This document shows positions 1-12,111 of a stretch of 64,000 nt of DNA, piece by piece. The stretch covers positions 8,990,001-9,054,000 of the forward strand of contig OY720099.1 of the NCBI GenBank assembly GCA_963082875.1, given 5' to 3'. The notes beneath the pieces are model-generated. The model was not told the DNA's origin, did not search any database, and saw nothing but the letters and a program-made list of their open reading frames with translations. The position numbers and the translations under genes were made by a program. The stretch's first letter is position 1, and each line of letters begins with the position of its first letter. The stretch is from Corella eumyota. Taxonomy: Eukaryota; Chordata; Ascidiacea; Phlebobranchia; Corellidae.

Positions 1-787
1 AAATAGAACACTTTTTTCGTTTTTAATGTTGTTTAAACTGACTTTCTCCATATAAATTAAAGGATTAAAACTGCATATAAATATTGATAAAGTGCAATTT
101 TAAATAATCTCAGTCACAAGAATGTACTTTTTCTTAAATAATATCAGTCCACTTTAGTCGCAACTAAGTGTAAGTTAAAAGACGCTATTAAATGTTACAG
201 TTTAACCCAATGGGAGAGCTTATTCTTAAGCAAGTTTAGCGGGTCACTATAACAATACTTTATACTTGAACCCCGTACGTAAAAAACAGCCTGATAGAAT
301 GTTAAATTAAATCGGGAGCTCAATAATAATACGTTAAAGTATCGCCTTACTGCAATTGCAACATTCTTTATGCCACTTTTGTTACGACTGACACGCAATC
401 GCTATTACGTCGTTGCTTTTTGCTCTGCCATTTGATGGATTATTCATTTAACTGGTCTTGCCACTTAGAAAAGGTTTCTTATCAATCAAATTTGGGACCA
501 ATTTGAATATTTTCTCATTTAATTTATCATTTCGTTCAAACGTTTAAGGTCACTACTGGCTTTGTCTTTAAGAATGACGCATTTCTTTTTGGCCTCTGTA
601 GTAGGTGGCCAAATTGTTAATTATTGGTCGTAAAAATGCCAATTAATTAACATAATTTTTAACCATTGATTATTTTTTTAGCTTTACGTTATATTTTTAC
701 CATATTGCAACTTTTATAAAGAATTAAAGATAAATATTTTTTTATAGTTAAAAAAACATGCCAAAAAATTATGATTTTTATTTTCAG
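1..787. other. Noncoding DNA upstream of the first visible exon
   Basis: AT-rich DNA with no exon I can support. It is most likely an intron of the FN3/mucin/ZP gene, because the first recognisable exon opens at 788 with an acceptor (ttttcag) and in the middle of an FN3 domain. A short minus-strand ORF at 195-398 has no recognisable content. Confidence 0.5.
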
Positions 788-3700
788 CTGCCGTTCCAAT
801 ACCGCAGGCCCTTAAAACAAGACGAATAATTTGGGATTTAGTTCCTGGTATTTGGTATGACTTTGGAGTTCAAACCCGAAGCGGGGAAGCTTTTAGTGAC
901 ATGTCGGTGGTCGGGGAAAGAATGCGTAAGCCTTGTGTTAAAACATTAAAAAAATGCTTGTGACTAAAATAAATACTAAAAACATATTAAATTTAAACTT
1001 TCACATTAGAATCACTTTTAATCCTACACCAGATTTAAACATAACAATATATAATTCAACACTTTTAAGGTGCAGTTAAATCTTTAATTTGAAAAGCAAT
1101 TAACAGAATAATATGACCACCAACAAATTTAAATTTAAAAAATAAACTAAAAAAACAAAAAAACAAAAATGTATTTCAAAACAATTGTTGAACAAAAATG
1201 AAAAAAAAAACACAAAATTGTCGAATAACTCATAAATTAAATGTTTTTTATTATTGTTATTATCATATAGTTTAAAATAATGTATAAAACAGAGATATAC
1301 CTAAAGTACACGTTCAATATGCAATACGTTTTAACTTTGTGGTAGGCATTTGTAAAATAAACTGCACACTTGCTCAAAATAAACAACTGGTTCTACTTAT
1401 CTCACCAAAACCCGTTTAAACTTGATTATTTATTTTCGAGCAAAATAATTCGAGGTTAAGGCGCCCATTTAAGCACGATTTATGACGTCAAGAACGGCCA
1501 AACCTCTGAAATAAAAATGGCAAATGTGGATTATCCGGATCCAATAAATACCTAAACTTATATTAAAAATATTCAATAACAATATTTTAGCATTTTTTTA
1601 GATTTTTTTATTTATTAAATTTTATTTCAAAGCACCCGAAATTCCCTCCCCAATTAAAATTGTAAGGGTTTCGCCCACTGACATTGTGCTTTCGTGGGAC
1701 GAGCCCCACAGAGGTATTTTGGACGGTTTTGTCGTTGAAATTGACCCTCCAACTGGTGATGTCATTGAGCCAGCTGACCCAACCGAGAAAAGAAGACTTA
1801 TCACTGGACTTACCCCAGGTTTGTTGTGTATTTTAATATTTTAATAAAATATACAATAAAAAATTGATAAAGTGTTTTTTTAGATATATTTTTAATACAA
1901 CAACATTACTTCAGCGTTTTACTATCAGAGTATTCTTTGGAAAGACATAATTTATGGTCATCTAAATATGATAGAACTTAGTGGACGCTATATGTATGAC
2001 CAATTTAAAGGCCTTTAAAACATAAATTATCACTGACACTAGTGGAGACCAGATTACGACCATTACAGGCTACTAGTCTATCTAACAAATGAAAAACAAT
2101 AGTTTGATAAAAACTATTATTTGATTTACTAAATATTTTTAGGTTCGATCTATGATTTGGATATATACAGTACATCGTTTGGGGTGCTCAGTTTTAAACC
2201 TAGAACAAAAGAAATAAAAACCCCGCCAGCCAGGCCAATAGGCCCAGTTGAAACAATAAGGTCGACAACCAACGCGATAACTATATCATGGAAAAGACCA
2301 ACCGGCGTATTAGATTATTACGAGGTAATCTTTTTTAGTAAAATCAGGAGATGTAATTGTATGCAAATACTATTTGCGACAATTTATATATTTTTTAACT
2401 ATTTTAATACAGTTTTCTTTAAAGGATTTTGTGTGATTTTTGCAAAAATAGATATTTGTTACGTTCAAAATTTTGGGATTATAAAATTTAAGCTTACTAG
2501 AATGAATGCATTTATAATTACCACAATATAAAGTTCTTCAGGGCATTTTAAAACCGTAAGTTTCGAAAAAACAAGAAAATTTTCTGTATACGAAAATTTC
2601 GAAAATATACAAGCTTATAATTGTGAAGTCACAACTTACAACAAGGTTTATTTCACGGAAAACGTAAATTTATTTACTGTACAAACCTAGCGGCAAAACA
2701 GCCTAATCAGATCATGACGTAACAACAAAGAATTTTCATTGTTTTAAATAATTAAATTCTTCGAGATATTAAGTAAAAGGAAAGGACCTGCGGACGTACT
2801 TGTCCTTAATTACGAATTACATTAATTCGGATTTAGCCTATTATGTCCTTATTGTAATATATCGTGTAGAAATGACACTGGTGCTTGAAAATGACGTAAG
2901 CGATATTGAGTGTTATGTCTGAATTTCTAAGAGGCTTGCTTGGGTAATTCCAATTTTTCAGCAAATCTTGGTAATTAGATGGTGGTGGAAGATTATATAG
3001 TAATGTAAGCGGATGCCGAAAGTTGGATTATAATTTAAACAAAATCAGTTACCACAAATATTTCATGTATTACATTTTTTATAAAATTACTTTCAAAATT
3101 AGACGCAAGAATTAAAATAAATGATTTGTTTTCCAAACTTGTGCACACTCAAATACTAGCCATTTTTATCTTTTTTTAATTTTTTAAAGAAAAAACCAAT
3201 TTTAAAAGGTTAAATTATAATAAATAAATTTTAGTAAAAAAAAAAAAAAAAATTAGTTTAAACACAAAAATGTTTAACATTACCTCGTAATTAAGTAATT
3301 AAGCCCTAGATTGGTATTAAAGTACTAGAAGTTTACAGTAATGAACGGAATTTCTGTAAAATGAAAAAAAAAATCATTCAGATATCTCTTACAATTAACA
3401 TTTTTTTTAGGTTGTATACTTTCCAACACACCGTGATGTTAATCGATTACGTCACCGAGTTTACGACACTGTAGTTGAGCTGACGTCATTAGAAACCAAC
3501 ACGTCATATTCTTTAATTATTTTCGCGGTCAGTAACTTACTCTACAGCAAGCCATTATATGGTTTTGCTAGCACAGGTATAGCACACATATTATTTTTTT
3601 CTACCAGGCTTAAAAATAGATATTTTAAACTTAAATATATTGTTTAGGATATTATTTTTTATATTTAAAAAAAAAACTATTAAAAATTCTAACTAATATA

Positions 3701-6700
3701 ACTATATAAAAAAAATCTATAAACTCTAAATGTTTTTATCAGGACTTGATTTGACAACTACTGCACAAACCACTACGGCTTCCATTACGACTTCCACGAC
3801 AGGTATACTCATCTTATACATAATACAAGTATTTAATCAAGGTTTAAGAACGAAATAATTTGTTAAATATTGTGTTTTATTTCAGGTGCAACGTTACCAT
3901 TCGTAGTTGAAACCGAATCTGCCGACGAAGCTGGTTTTACGGTTAAACTTATTTTATCATATTACATTATTTTTATTATTAATTTGTTTAACTACATCGC
4001 AAAATTGATTGCGCTACGATATCGTACTACTTACAATTTTACCCTGTAAGGTTTTAGTCTAAATTTGTTGTTTTGTTATGCAGACTAAAGCAGAAGTAAC
4101 AACTAGTATATCACCAGAAAAGCTAATCGAAGGTAATTACGACACAGCATAACCTAAAAAATCATTATTTTAAACCAATTTATGATTAATGCTGTATCTG
4201 GTTGCATGAATTTATTGTAAGTAACTGTAGTAAATCATTACCCATACACGGCCGATGTCGTCATCGCTAATCATTTAATCTTATCAAATTTCACAATCTG
4301 CCTGCGCCTGTGCTTGACCCTGCTTTTCATTTTGCTTTTTACAGCTACAACGCTAAACACGGTTGGGCCGGAAAAAACGCTCGCACCTCATCATTCTATC
4401 CCATACGAATTTTCAAGTTTTCCAACTTTTCCAACGACCAAATTTTTCCCAGGAAGAGTGACAACTTGGCCAAACGAGGAAACAACAAACAAAGCCGACG
4501 CGGCTATTGCGTTAGCTACAACAACTACACAAGGAACTGAAATAACTGAAACAACTTCAGCCAATGCTTTGCCTCCGGTAGAACGTGGTGATCAAGATCA
4601 ACAACCTGATACGGCCACCACAATACCCAAAACCACTACTACAACCACAGCAGAACCAGAAACTACTACTACTACCACCACAACCGCACCAGAAACTACT
4701 AGTACGACCACAACAGCACCAGAAACTACTAGTACGACCACAACAGCACCAGAAACCACTACTACGACCACTTCGGCACCCGAAACAACTACTACCACCA
4801 CTACGGCACCAGAAACCACTACTACGACCATTGCAGTACCAGAAACTACTACAACGACCACTGTAGTACCAGAAACTACTTCTACGACCACTACGGCGGC
4901 AGAACCCACTACTACGACTACTACAGCACCAGAAACCACTACTATCACCACTACGGCACCAGAAACCACTACTACGACCACTACGGCACCAGAAACTACT
5001 ACCACGATCACTACGGCACCAGAAACCACTACTACAACCACTAAGGAACCAGAAACCACTACTACGACCACTACGGCACCAGAAACTACTACCACGACCA
5101 CTACGGCACCAGAAACCACTACTACAACCACTAGGGCACCAAAAACCACTACTCCGGCCACTACGGCACCAAAAACCACTACTACGACCACTACGGCATC
5201 AGAAACCACTACTACGACCACTACGGCACCAGAAACAACTACTATGACCACTACGGCACCAGAAACAACTACTACCACCACTACGGCACCAGAAACTACT
5301 ACTACGACCACTGTAGTACCAGACGCTACTATTGCGACCACTACGGCGGCAGAAACCACTACTGCGACTACTACGTCACCAAAAACCACTACTACCACCA
5401 CTACGGCACCAGAAACTACTACTACGACCACTGTAGTACCAAAAACTACTACGACCACTACGGCGGCAGAAACCACTACTACGACTACTACGGCACCAGA
5501 AACCGCTACTACCACCACTACGGCATCAGAAACCACTACTACGACCACTACGGCACCAGAAACCACTACTACGACCACTACGGCACCAGAAACCACTACT
5601 ACGACCACTACGGCACCAGAAATCACTATTACCACCACTACGGCACCAGAAATCATTACTACCACTACGGCACCAGAAACTACTTCTACAAAAAGTACTA
5701 TCAAAACAACAACGTCAACTTTAACAATATCGACCACTTCAACAAAATTGCCAACACTCGTTTCAGATAAAATTACGGATGTACCAGCCAAAATTTCTAC
5801 CACTCAAGATGTGACTTTGAGTGCAGAAACCAACGCACCATTAGTTGAAGAAACAACTTTATTGGTCACAACAACAAAGCCAGAATATGTCGTAGAAACA
5901 ACAAAGAAAATGCCGCGCGATGAAACAAGGGATCGTGACGTCACGCCGATAGTAGACGAGCCTGTCGAAACAACCCAAGCCGCCAAGTTTTTAGAAACAA
6001 CAGCCATCGATAAACTAGTGGAAACCACAAAATACGTGACTGTCACCTTGGAAGGCGAATACACCACAGAACCAGCACCTGCGTCTACTATTCCTGTCCG
6101 ACCCCGCTTAATTACAGTGCAATCTGACAGAATAACTACCACCATGCCTGAGACCACATCCTTGTCTAATGAGGAAGCAGCAACTTCTTATAGTACCGCT
6201 GACATTCAAGAAACAACTGGCATTGATCAAACCACTCAAGAACAAAATACATACGGAGAAACAACGGTTCAAATAACCGCTACCAAATCTAGACAAACTA
6301 CCACAAATTATCCTAAGCTAACCGAAGCCGAAGAAACAACTGCAAATCAATATGCAGAAACAACAAACGCTGATAACAATAACAGATATACCACCCAGAA
6401 AACTATCCCAAACACTGACGTCACAGCAGAGCAGGAAACCACCTCGAAGGACTCGACACTGACACCTAGCGCCACGAATGAAGTGCGTCAGGCTACGACA
6501 GCCGAAAGCACAACTAGTTCGTATGCGTCGACTACAGGTATAATTCTAACAACAATAACCAATAAATATACAAGTGTCTAATTGTGTTTAATATATAGCA
6601 CTGTTTGTTGCAATTATGTTAATAGCATGATCGCGTACTTGTGTAGTATTAATTTACCTGTAGTTAATTACTAATATTTAAAAAGATGTGTATACCTATT

Positions 6701-9700
6701 TTTAGTTTAAACTTTGGTACCTTTTTAACAGACGGAGTTACAACGGGCGGTCCAACTAAGCCGAGTGAAAGAGTTATTCCAATTCGAGATGGTTTTTCAA
6801 CGATTTGCAAACCAAACAACATTACTATTTTAGTTGATCAAGTAAATATAAGCGTTTTTTTAATGTTTTTATACATAACTCTTTCAAAAACCATGCAAAT
6901 ATGGTGCGTATAATATAACGTATAAAACTTTAATCGGAATTATTTTTGTAGGATGTTATTGGCGAATATGAAAGCAAATACGGACCATTACATTTAAACG
7001 ATCACGAGAATCCAGCATGTAGAGGTGTCAAGGAGAACGGAGTATACAGATATACAATTGCTCCTAATATCCTAGATTGTGGAACACAAATGGAGGTAAA
7101 AACAATTTTGAAGTAAAACCTAATTTTTAAGTAAATTTACAATTTTTAGGTAAATTTAAATTTAAATTGCATTTTTAAAGCACTATTATATTTTTGGTAT
7201 CCACTCTTATAACCCAAAATCATTTAACTAAAATAAAAACAAAAAAATTTAAAAAGATTTTTTTTTGAAATTGAGGTTAACTACTTGTCAGAAATGAAAA
7301 ATGGTTTATATGGGTAAAATGTGGTTTTAACAGACTTTTTGGTCAAATGCTTTTTGGTTAAATGATTTCATGTGCTATAACAGTAATTCTTTATTTTGTG
7401 TATTTTTTAAATATATACCAATTAAATTTTAGTTGAACGAAACTCATGTAAATTTTACCAACACTGTGTCGAACTCACAATTTCGTAAAAACTGGCTTCA
7501 ATCATTAGAAGATCGATCCGGTTCGGTGATTTTGGGCAGCAGGGTACCACGGTTACCGATGGTTTTTATTCACATGCAAATTTGGTGCACCTTTCCGATA
7601 GATTTAAACGTGACTTCGGAATATCCGTTTATACCAGAAATACCGTACGTAAAAATCTTGATTTTAGAATGAACTGGAATTTTAATTTACTTAAAGTCAT
7701 AAGCGATATTTTTATACTCAAAAATTAATAAAGTTGGTGTCACTAAACACAAAAATGATTTTAACTTTAAATAATTTTACCTACTTTTTAAGTTATACAA
7801 CTTAAAAAAAAATTAAAATTAATTAAAAAAAAGAAAAGGGAAGCCCTGTTTGTGATGACGTAAAAAGTACTAGCGTGTATACATTCACTACGCTACTTAG
7901 TACTTTCTACGTCACACAACAAATACGGTAACCTGGTTTTTTTATGTTAATCATTTTCCAGTATTTTTGAAAATTAAATTGTAAGTACCACAGACTTTTT
8001 TTTAAAGGTTCTAAAAGCATTTTATGATTCATTGTCAACTATACTAACGTGCTATATACATCATCTACGAAAATGCAAAACTCTGTAACATAACACTTTA
8101 AAAATCTCAATGTTTTCGTATCGTTTCCTAATTTCGAAAACGACACTTTTTTTAACAAATAAATATCTTTTTTTTAAAGAAGGATTAGGGTAATTAGAAT
8201 TTGTAGACAATGTCTCATTGTTTGCAAAATGTTATGGGCATATGTTTTTTGGTTAAATGTATATTTGGTAAAATAGTTTTCAGTGATAAGACAGTAAAAA
8301 TTAAAACATAAATTTTCCAATACTTTGAAATTTTCTTTTTAGAATGCAAATCTTAACATTTAACATTTCGGGTCGCGGTGAATTTTCGGCAGTGATGCAA
8401 CTATACCGCACGGGGGCGTACGCGGTCCCTTACCTAACACCGCCTGCCCTTACTGCTGAAGAAACTTTGTATGTCGGCATTAATTTGTTGGAATCTCAAG
8501 ACGATTCAACATTTATGGTAAAATCAAAGCTATTAATATAGCTCAGGAATGTTTTGATTTTTAAACTTCATGTTTTTTGTTTATAATCTTTTGTGTGAAT
8601 TTGTTGACATATGAAAAAATATTTAAAATATTATTATACTGTACGTCTTATATTTTACAGGTTGTACGAAAGTGTTGGGCGACGCCCGATCGGTCTCCAG
8701 ATCACCCAGGGTTTTACTCCATCATCGAAGACTACTGTGCACTACCTGAAAACCTGGGCGGCACAGTCAAGATTAATAAAAATGGTGTGAGCAAACAAAT
8801 TCGATGGGAGGGTTCGGTGTTTAAGTTTGTCAATTACGACCATGTTTGGCTTCACTGCGAAATTAAGATTTGCTTTGGAGACAAGTGTCAACCGGTAAGT
8901 CCACTATTAAAAAATGTCTGATATCTTCGGAAAGGTCCTGCTTTTTGCCTAAAACAAAATGTTCTTTGGCTGTTCGAAATATTGTAGAATTGGCGTTTAA
9001 AAGTAACTGATTTCATTGGTTCTGTAATTTTGTAGAACTGCAGTGATGCATCAGCTAACTCGAGGAGTAAAAGGTCAAATGAAAGAGTTCATGTTCTTAG
9101 TACTGGGCCAATAGTTTTAAATAAAAATCCCGGAGGCCTCAGTAAAACTACAGAAACTCCTACCACAGGTATTTTAAAAAATTTTGTAAATCAATATCTT
9201 TAATGTGAATACACAGACTTAACGGCCCAAACATGGGGTAACGTTTGGCAGTTTTGAATATTTATTAAGTATATTTCAATGAGTTAAAATAAATAAATAA
9301 TTATATGTAAGTTTCTTATATGTTTTTAAAAGATAAATATATCTCTTTGTTGAATTTTAAAACGACCTAATGCATAAACTTGTTTATATAAATTCATCTG
9401 TTAAATTTTTAGCTGCTGAAACAGTTGGTATTGAAGAGACGACGGTATTGATAATCGTTGCCGCTCTGTCTGCGGTTATAATTCTATGTTGCATCGTTAT
9501 TGTTTGTGTCATGGCCAAATTAAAACGAAAACGCCAACAACGTCACAAAAGCTTGGAAAGTGCTACGTCTGCGTCGTCTGCTATGTCCGATTTTGGAAAA
9601 CATGGTGGTGGTAGGTCGAGTTTAGAAGACTATTATGAAATGTCAAGACCCCCGGCGGATATGGGAACTTTCTGTAAATCAAGGTCTAAGAACATATACT

Positions 9701-9963
9701 CAGTCTCTCATAGCACATCAAACCTTGTAACCACTGGAGATTATGACACGGAAAGTTATTACGGATCAACATTGCAAACGGGGTCCCTTCCGAGACCTAC
9801 CTCATCGAAAAAACACGACAACTTTGCTTTTTCGGGGTCCGTACACGACGTTCGGACACTGGATATCTCGTTCGACAAACCCCGGGATTCAAGTCTTGAT
9901 TTTCCGCCACCGCCAAGCGATCTGCTGCATAGCGAACCGCCAACGGAATCTTATAGGTTTTAG
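788..9963 (+). CDS. FN3 - Thr-rich mucin - ZP domain transmembrane glycoprotein (5' truncated)
   Basis: Exons: 788-925, 1633-1818, 2143-2324, 3411-3576, 3743-3802, 3886-3941, 4084-4132, 4345-6537, 6732-6841, 6952-7095, 7433-7644, 8343-8517, 8661-8894, 9036-9168, 9413-9963; phases agree throughout (about 1529 residues visible). The first four exons encode the end of one FN3 domain and two further FN3 domains. The large exon at 4345 is a Thr-rich mucin-like stalk. Exons from 6732 to 9168 form a ZP domain with spaced cysteines (STICKPN, NPACRG, LDCGTQ, QIWCTF, RKCWATP, EDYCALP, WLHCEIKICFGDKCQP). It is followed by an RSKR furin-type site as in other ZP proteins, a hydrophobic membrane span (TTVLIIVAALSAVIILCCIV) and a cytoplasmic tail of about 150 residues rich in Ser, Tyr and Pro. 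ZP domains polymerise into extracellular matrices, so a cell-surface or egg-coat-like matrix role is inferred. The true start lies outside the window. Poly(A) signals AATAAA occur near 10183 and 10323. Confidence 0.85.
4638..5690 (+). repeat. 30-bp coding minisatellite, APETTTTTTT unit
   Basis: About 35 tandem copies of a 30-bp unit lie inside the mucin exon of the ZP gene and encode variants of the decapeptide APETTTTTTT. Variants include VVPETTTTTT, AAETTTTTTT and ASETTTTTTT, and several units have lost or gained a codon. The frame stays open across the array. Thr-rich tandem repeats are typical of densely O-glycosylated mucin stalks. Copy number is expected to vary between individuals (inference). 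Confidence 0.95.
7848..7921. repeat. Imperfect inverted repeat (hairpin) in a ZP-gene intron
   Basis: The left arm contains TGACGTAAAAAGTACTA. The right arm, read in reverse complement, contains TGACGTAGAAAGTACTA. The arms extend to TGTTTGTG / TGTTGTG on the outside and GCGTG / GCG on the inside, with a loop of about 10 bp. It could be a small foldback element or a structured intronic sequence; no target-site duplication was clear. Confidence 0.6.
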
Positions 9964-10580
9964 GTATTAACTTACAGTTAAATTAGCTAAATGTGTAAAA
10001 ATAAAAGTTCAAGCGATAGTTTCTATAGGGTGATGATATTTTAGCGCTTACTTTTTTGCGTCGGATAAGAGCGTGTATATAAAAAATGTCGATGATATTT
10101 TTAAGCTGTGTTTTTTTTCTTTTTCCTATTAGAATATATGCTTTTTTAATTATATTTCTTAATTGCTATGTAAATATTTTGCAATAAAAAGTGCTATAGA
10201 CAGCTTCGTATATTTTGCTATTTGTCGCAGTCATGCCATAATTATTTCAAATATAAATATTTGCTTTTAACTATTTTAAATGTATGCCAACTCGTTTTAG
10301 GTTCTGGATTTTTACCGCCATTGAATAAATTAATGTTTTATGGTTTAATAAAATTATGAAGAAAATGTGCCTGGTGTTTTTTATTACGTCTAAATAAACT
10401 AGACTATGTTATGAGTCATACACAAAATTGTTTACTTTAAATAACTATATCCAACACACTTATTACTATACAGCATTATAGCTAAACAATACGCGGAAAT
10501 TACCAATCTATTTATATTTCTATATAAAAAAATAACAATTAAATAAAAATAACGAAAGATTGAATTTAAAACGTTGTTGA
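9964..10580. other. Convergent 3' intergenic region
   Basis: AT-rich DNA between the 3' ends of the ZP gene (plus) and the orphan 7TM gene (minus). It contains plus-strand AATAAA motifs near 10183 and 10323. I see no gene here. Confidence 0.6.
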
Positions 10581-11693
10581 TCACTTTCCAATTTCAGTGT
10601 TTTTGCAATTTAAAAATGGAAAAATTATATTTCTCCAATCGACGTAGGAAAACAAAAGACAAAATATGTTAAACAATATGTCCAGTTCATACAAAATAGC
10701 TAAAATATATAACGGAAAGTAATCAGGAAATTGCATGGCGACTAAGGCCCCAACAAAGTCAGTGGTAATTCCGATGCTAGCTCCTATTAATACTCTTTTT
10801 ACACACCTTATTAATCTTTGTTTCGATTTATTTCTTTTAGGGTTGACGTGTTGATGGGTGGTCGGGGTACTAGCGTTCGAAACAGACTTAGCATTGTGTC
10901 TGGTATGGGCTACAATCGGATAGACGAACAGGAGCGATAAACAACCTTGTATTCCCACAGTAAATCCAGCTAGTAGTATAAATGGCAAATAGCGGTTTAA
11001 TTTCATTGTACTGAGAAGAGTAACGCAGCCGATGTTACTTGTTGCGTAGTTTCTCCACCAAATGTGCACAGCCAAAGTACTCCAAAAAGTGCTCACGATT
11101 AACCCACTCGTTGAATAGCTCAATATTGTTAAGGTTTTACTGCGCAGGTTACTGAGTAACGGGTTGCTGTAAAAAAGAATTTGTCGAAACCAAAGGAAAA
11201 GCATACAGAAGTGAATGGATATTCCTGTTAAAACGACCATTAACTTGACGAGGAAATTGCAAACGTGATTGGACACATCGCCCATATTTAACAAAATTTG
11301 CTGCTCGACAGCATTTAATAAACTAAAAGCAATAGATCCCAATAAAACAAAGTACATGCAATTTCTAGTACTACATTTAAACGACGTGCGTGTATTTCCT
11401 TTTTGACGTCTGGTTTTAGTGTAATGACTTCTTTCATTCGTAAGCTCATTTGGGTTGCTGTTCGACCCAGCTTCAGCAGATGAGAGTCTTCTACCTTTAT
11501 CAGGATTACGTTCTTTAGAAATATAGAAAGAAACGCAAACCAACAAATAGAGGCTAACTGTTATACATGCGCAAGCTGTTAATTGACAAATCCACCAACA
11601 AATTTGAAATTTTGATTGAAGGCTGTCGCTAAATTTTAGACTGTCATCTTTTGGCGAAGACAAATTTAAAATCGTGCTAGTATTGTTTGTCAT
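10581..11693 (-). CDS. Orphan seven-transmembrane receptor-like protein, single exon
   Basis: An intact 370-residue reading frame with an N-terminus bearing N-glycosylation sequons (NNTS, NLSS) and seven hydrophobic segments: roughly residues 30-57, 110-135, 145-175, 185-210, 230-260, 295-320 and 325-350. A cysteine at the outer end of segment 3 (HVCNFLV) and one in the loop before segment 5 (NIGCVTL) could form the usual GPCR disulfide. The loop between segments 1 and 2 is long (about 50 residues) and basic. I recognise no DRY or NPxxY motif, so the family is unknown; a divergent GPCR is the best guess. Upstream on the minus strand, a 62-bp candidate 5'UTR intron runs from a GTGAGT donor at 11786 to a CTTGTAG acceptor ending at 11725. 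The astacin gene lies divergently about 0.4 kb away. Confidence 0.7.
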   Translation of the reverse strand: MTNNTSTILNLSSPKDDSLKFSDSLQSKFQICWWICQLTACACITVSLYLLVCVSFYISKERNPDKGRRLSSAEAGSNSNPNELTNERSHYTKTRRQKGNTRTSFKCSTRNCMYFVLLGSIAFSLLNAVEQQILLNMGDVSNHVCNFLVKLMVVLTGISIHFCMLFLWFRQILFYSNPLLSNLRSKTLTILSYSTSGLIVSTFWSTLAVHIWWRNYATSNIGCVTLLSTMKLNRYLPFILLAGFTVGIQGCLSLLFVYPIVAHTRHNAKSVSNASTPTTHQHVNPKRNKSKQRLIRCVKRVLIGASIGITTDFVGALVAMQFPDYFPLYILAILYELDILFNIFCLLFSYVDWRNIIFPFLNCKNTEIGK

Positions 11694-12111
11694 TTTAAAA
11701 CTGTTTCCACAAGCAAGCGCTTAACTACAAGAAAAATATACGAACAATGAAAAATTATTGAGAGATCGAAACTTTGTATTACTCACTTGAAGGCAACTAT
11801 ATTGTGTTTTGCAGGAACTTGTTGTGCTTAGATTAATGGTAATTTTAATTAATAAAAAAAATTATCAAACATAAAAGATCTATTTTAGTTTATTTAAAAA
11901 TTATTTGAATCAAACAAATTTAATTGTATTCTAGTTATTTAAAAAAATATTGTCATCTAAACTAAAAAAAATAATACTTTTGTTGTCCCATGCTTTTTAA
12001 CACCCAAAATGTTATGCCGTTTTGTCGTCATGTTTGTTTACAAATTTTTCATCAGTTTGGTGGACAAGTTGTGTAACTATTTAAGAATGCACTACAATCT
12101 ATTAATAAAAT
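11694..12111. promoter_or_regulatory. Divergent intergenic region (candidate bidirectional promoter)
   Basis: 418 bp between the start codons of the minus-strand 7TM gene and the plus-strand astacin gene. It holds the candidate 62-bp 5'UTR intron of the 7TM gene (11725-11786). Promoter function is inferred from position only; I see no convincing TATA box. Confidence 0.4.

Noticed and set aside
4598-5803. 401-codon minus-strand open frame, Val-rich
   Set aside because: It is the antisense shadow of the Thr-rich minisatellite; the plus frame joins in phase to flanking exons.
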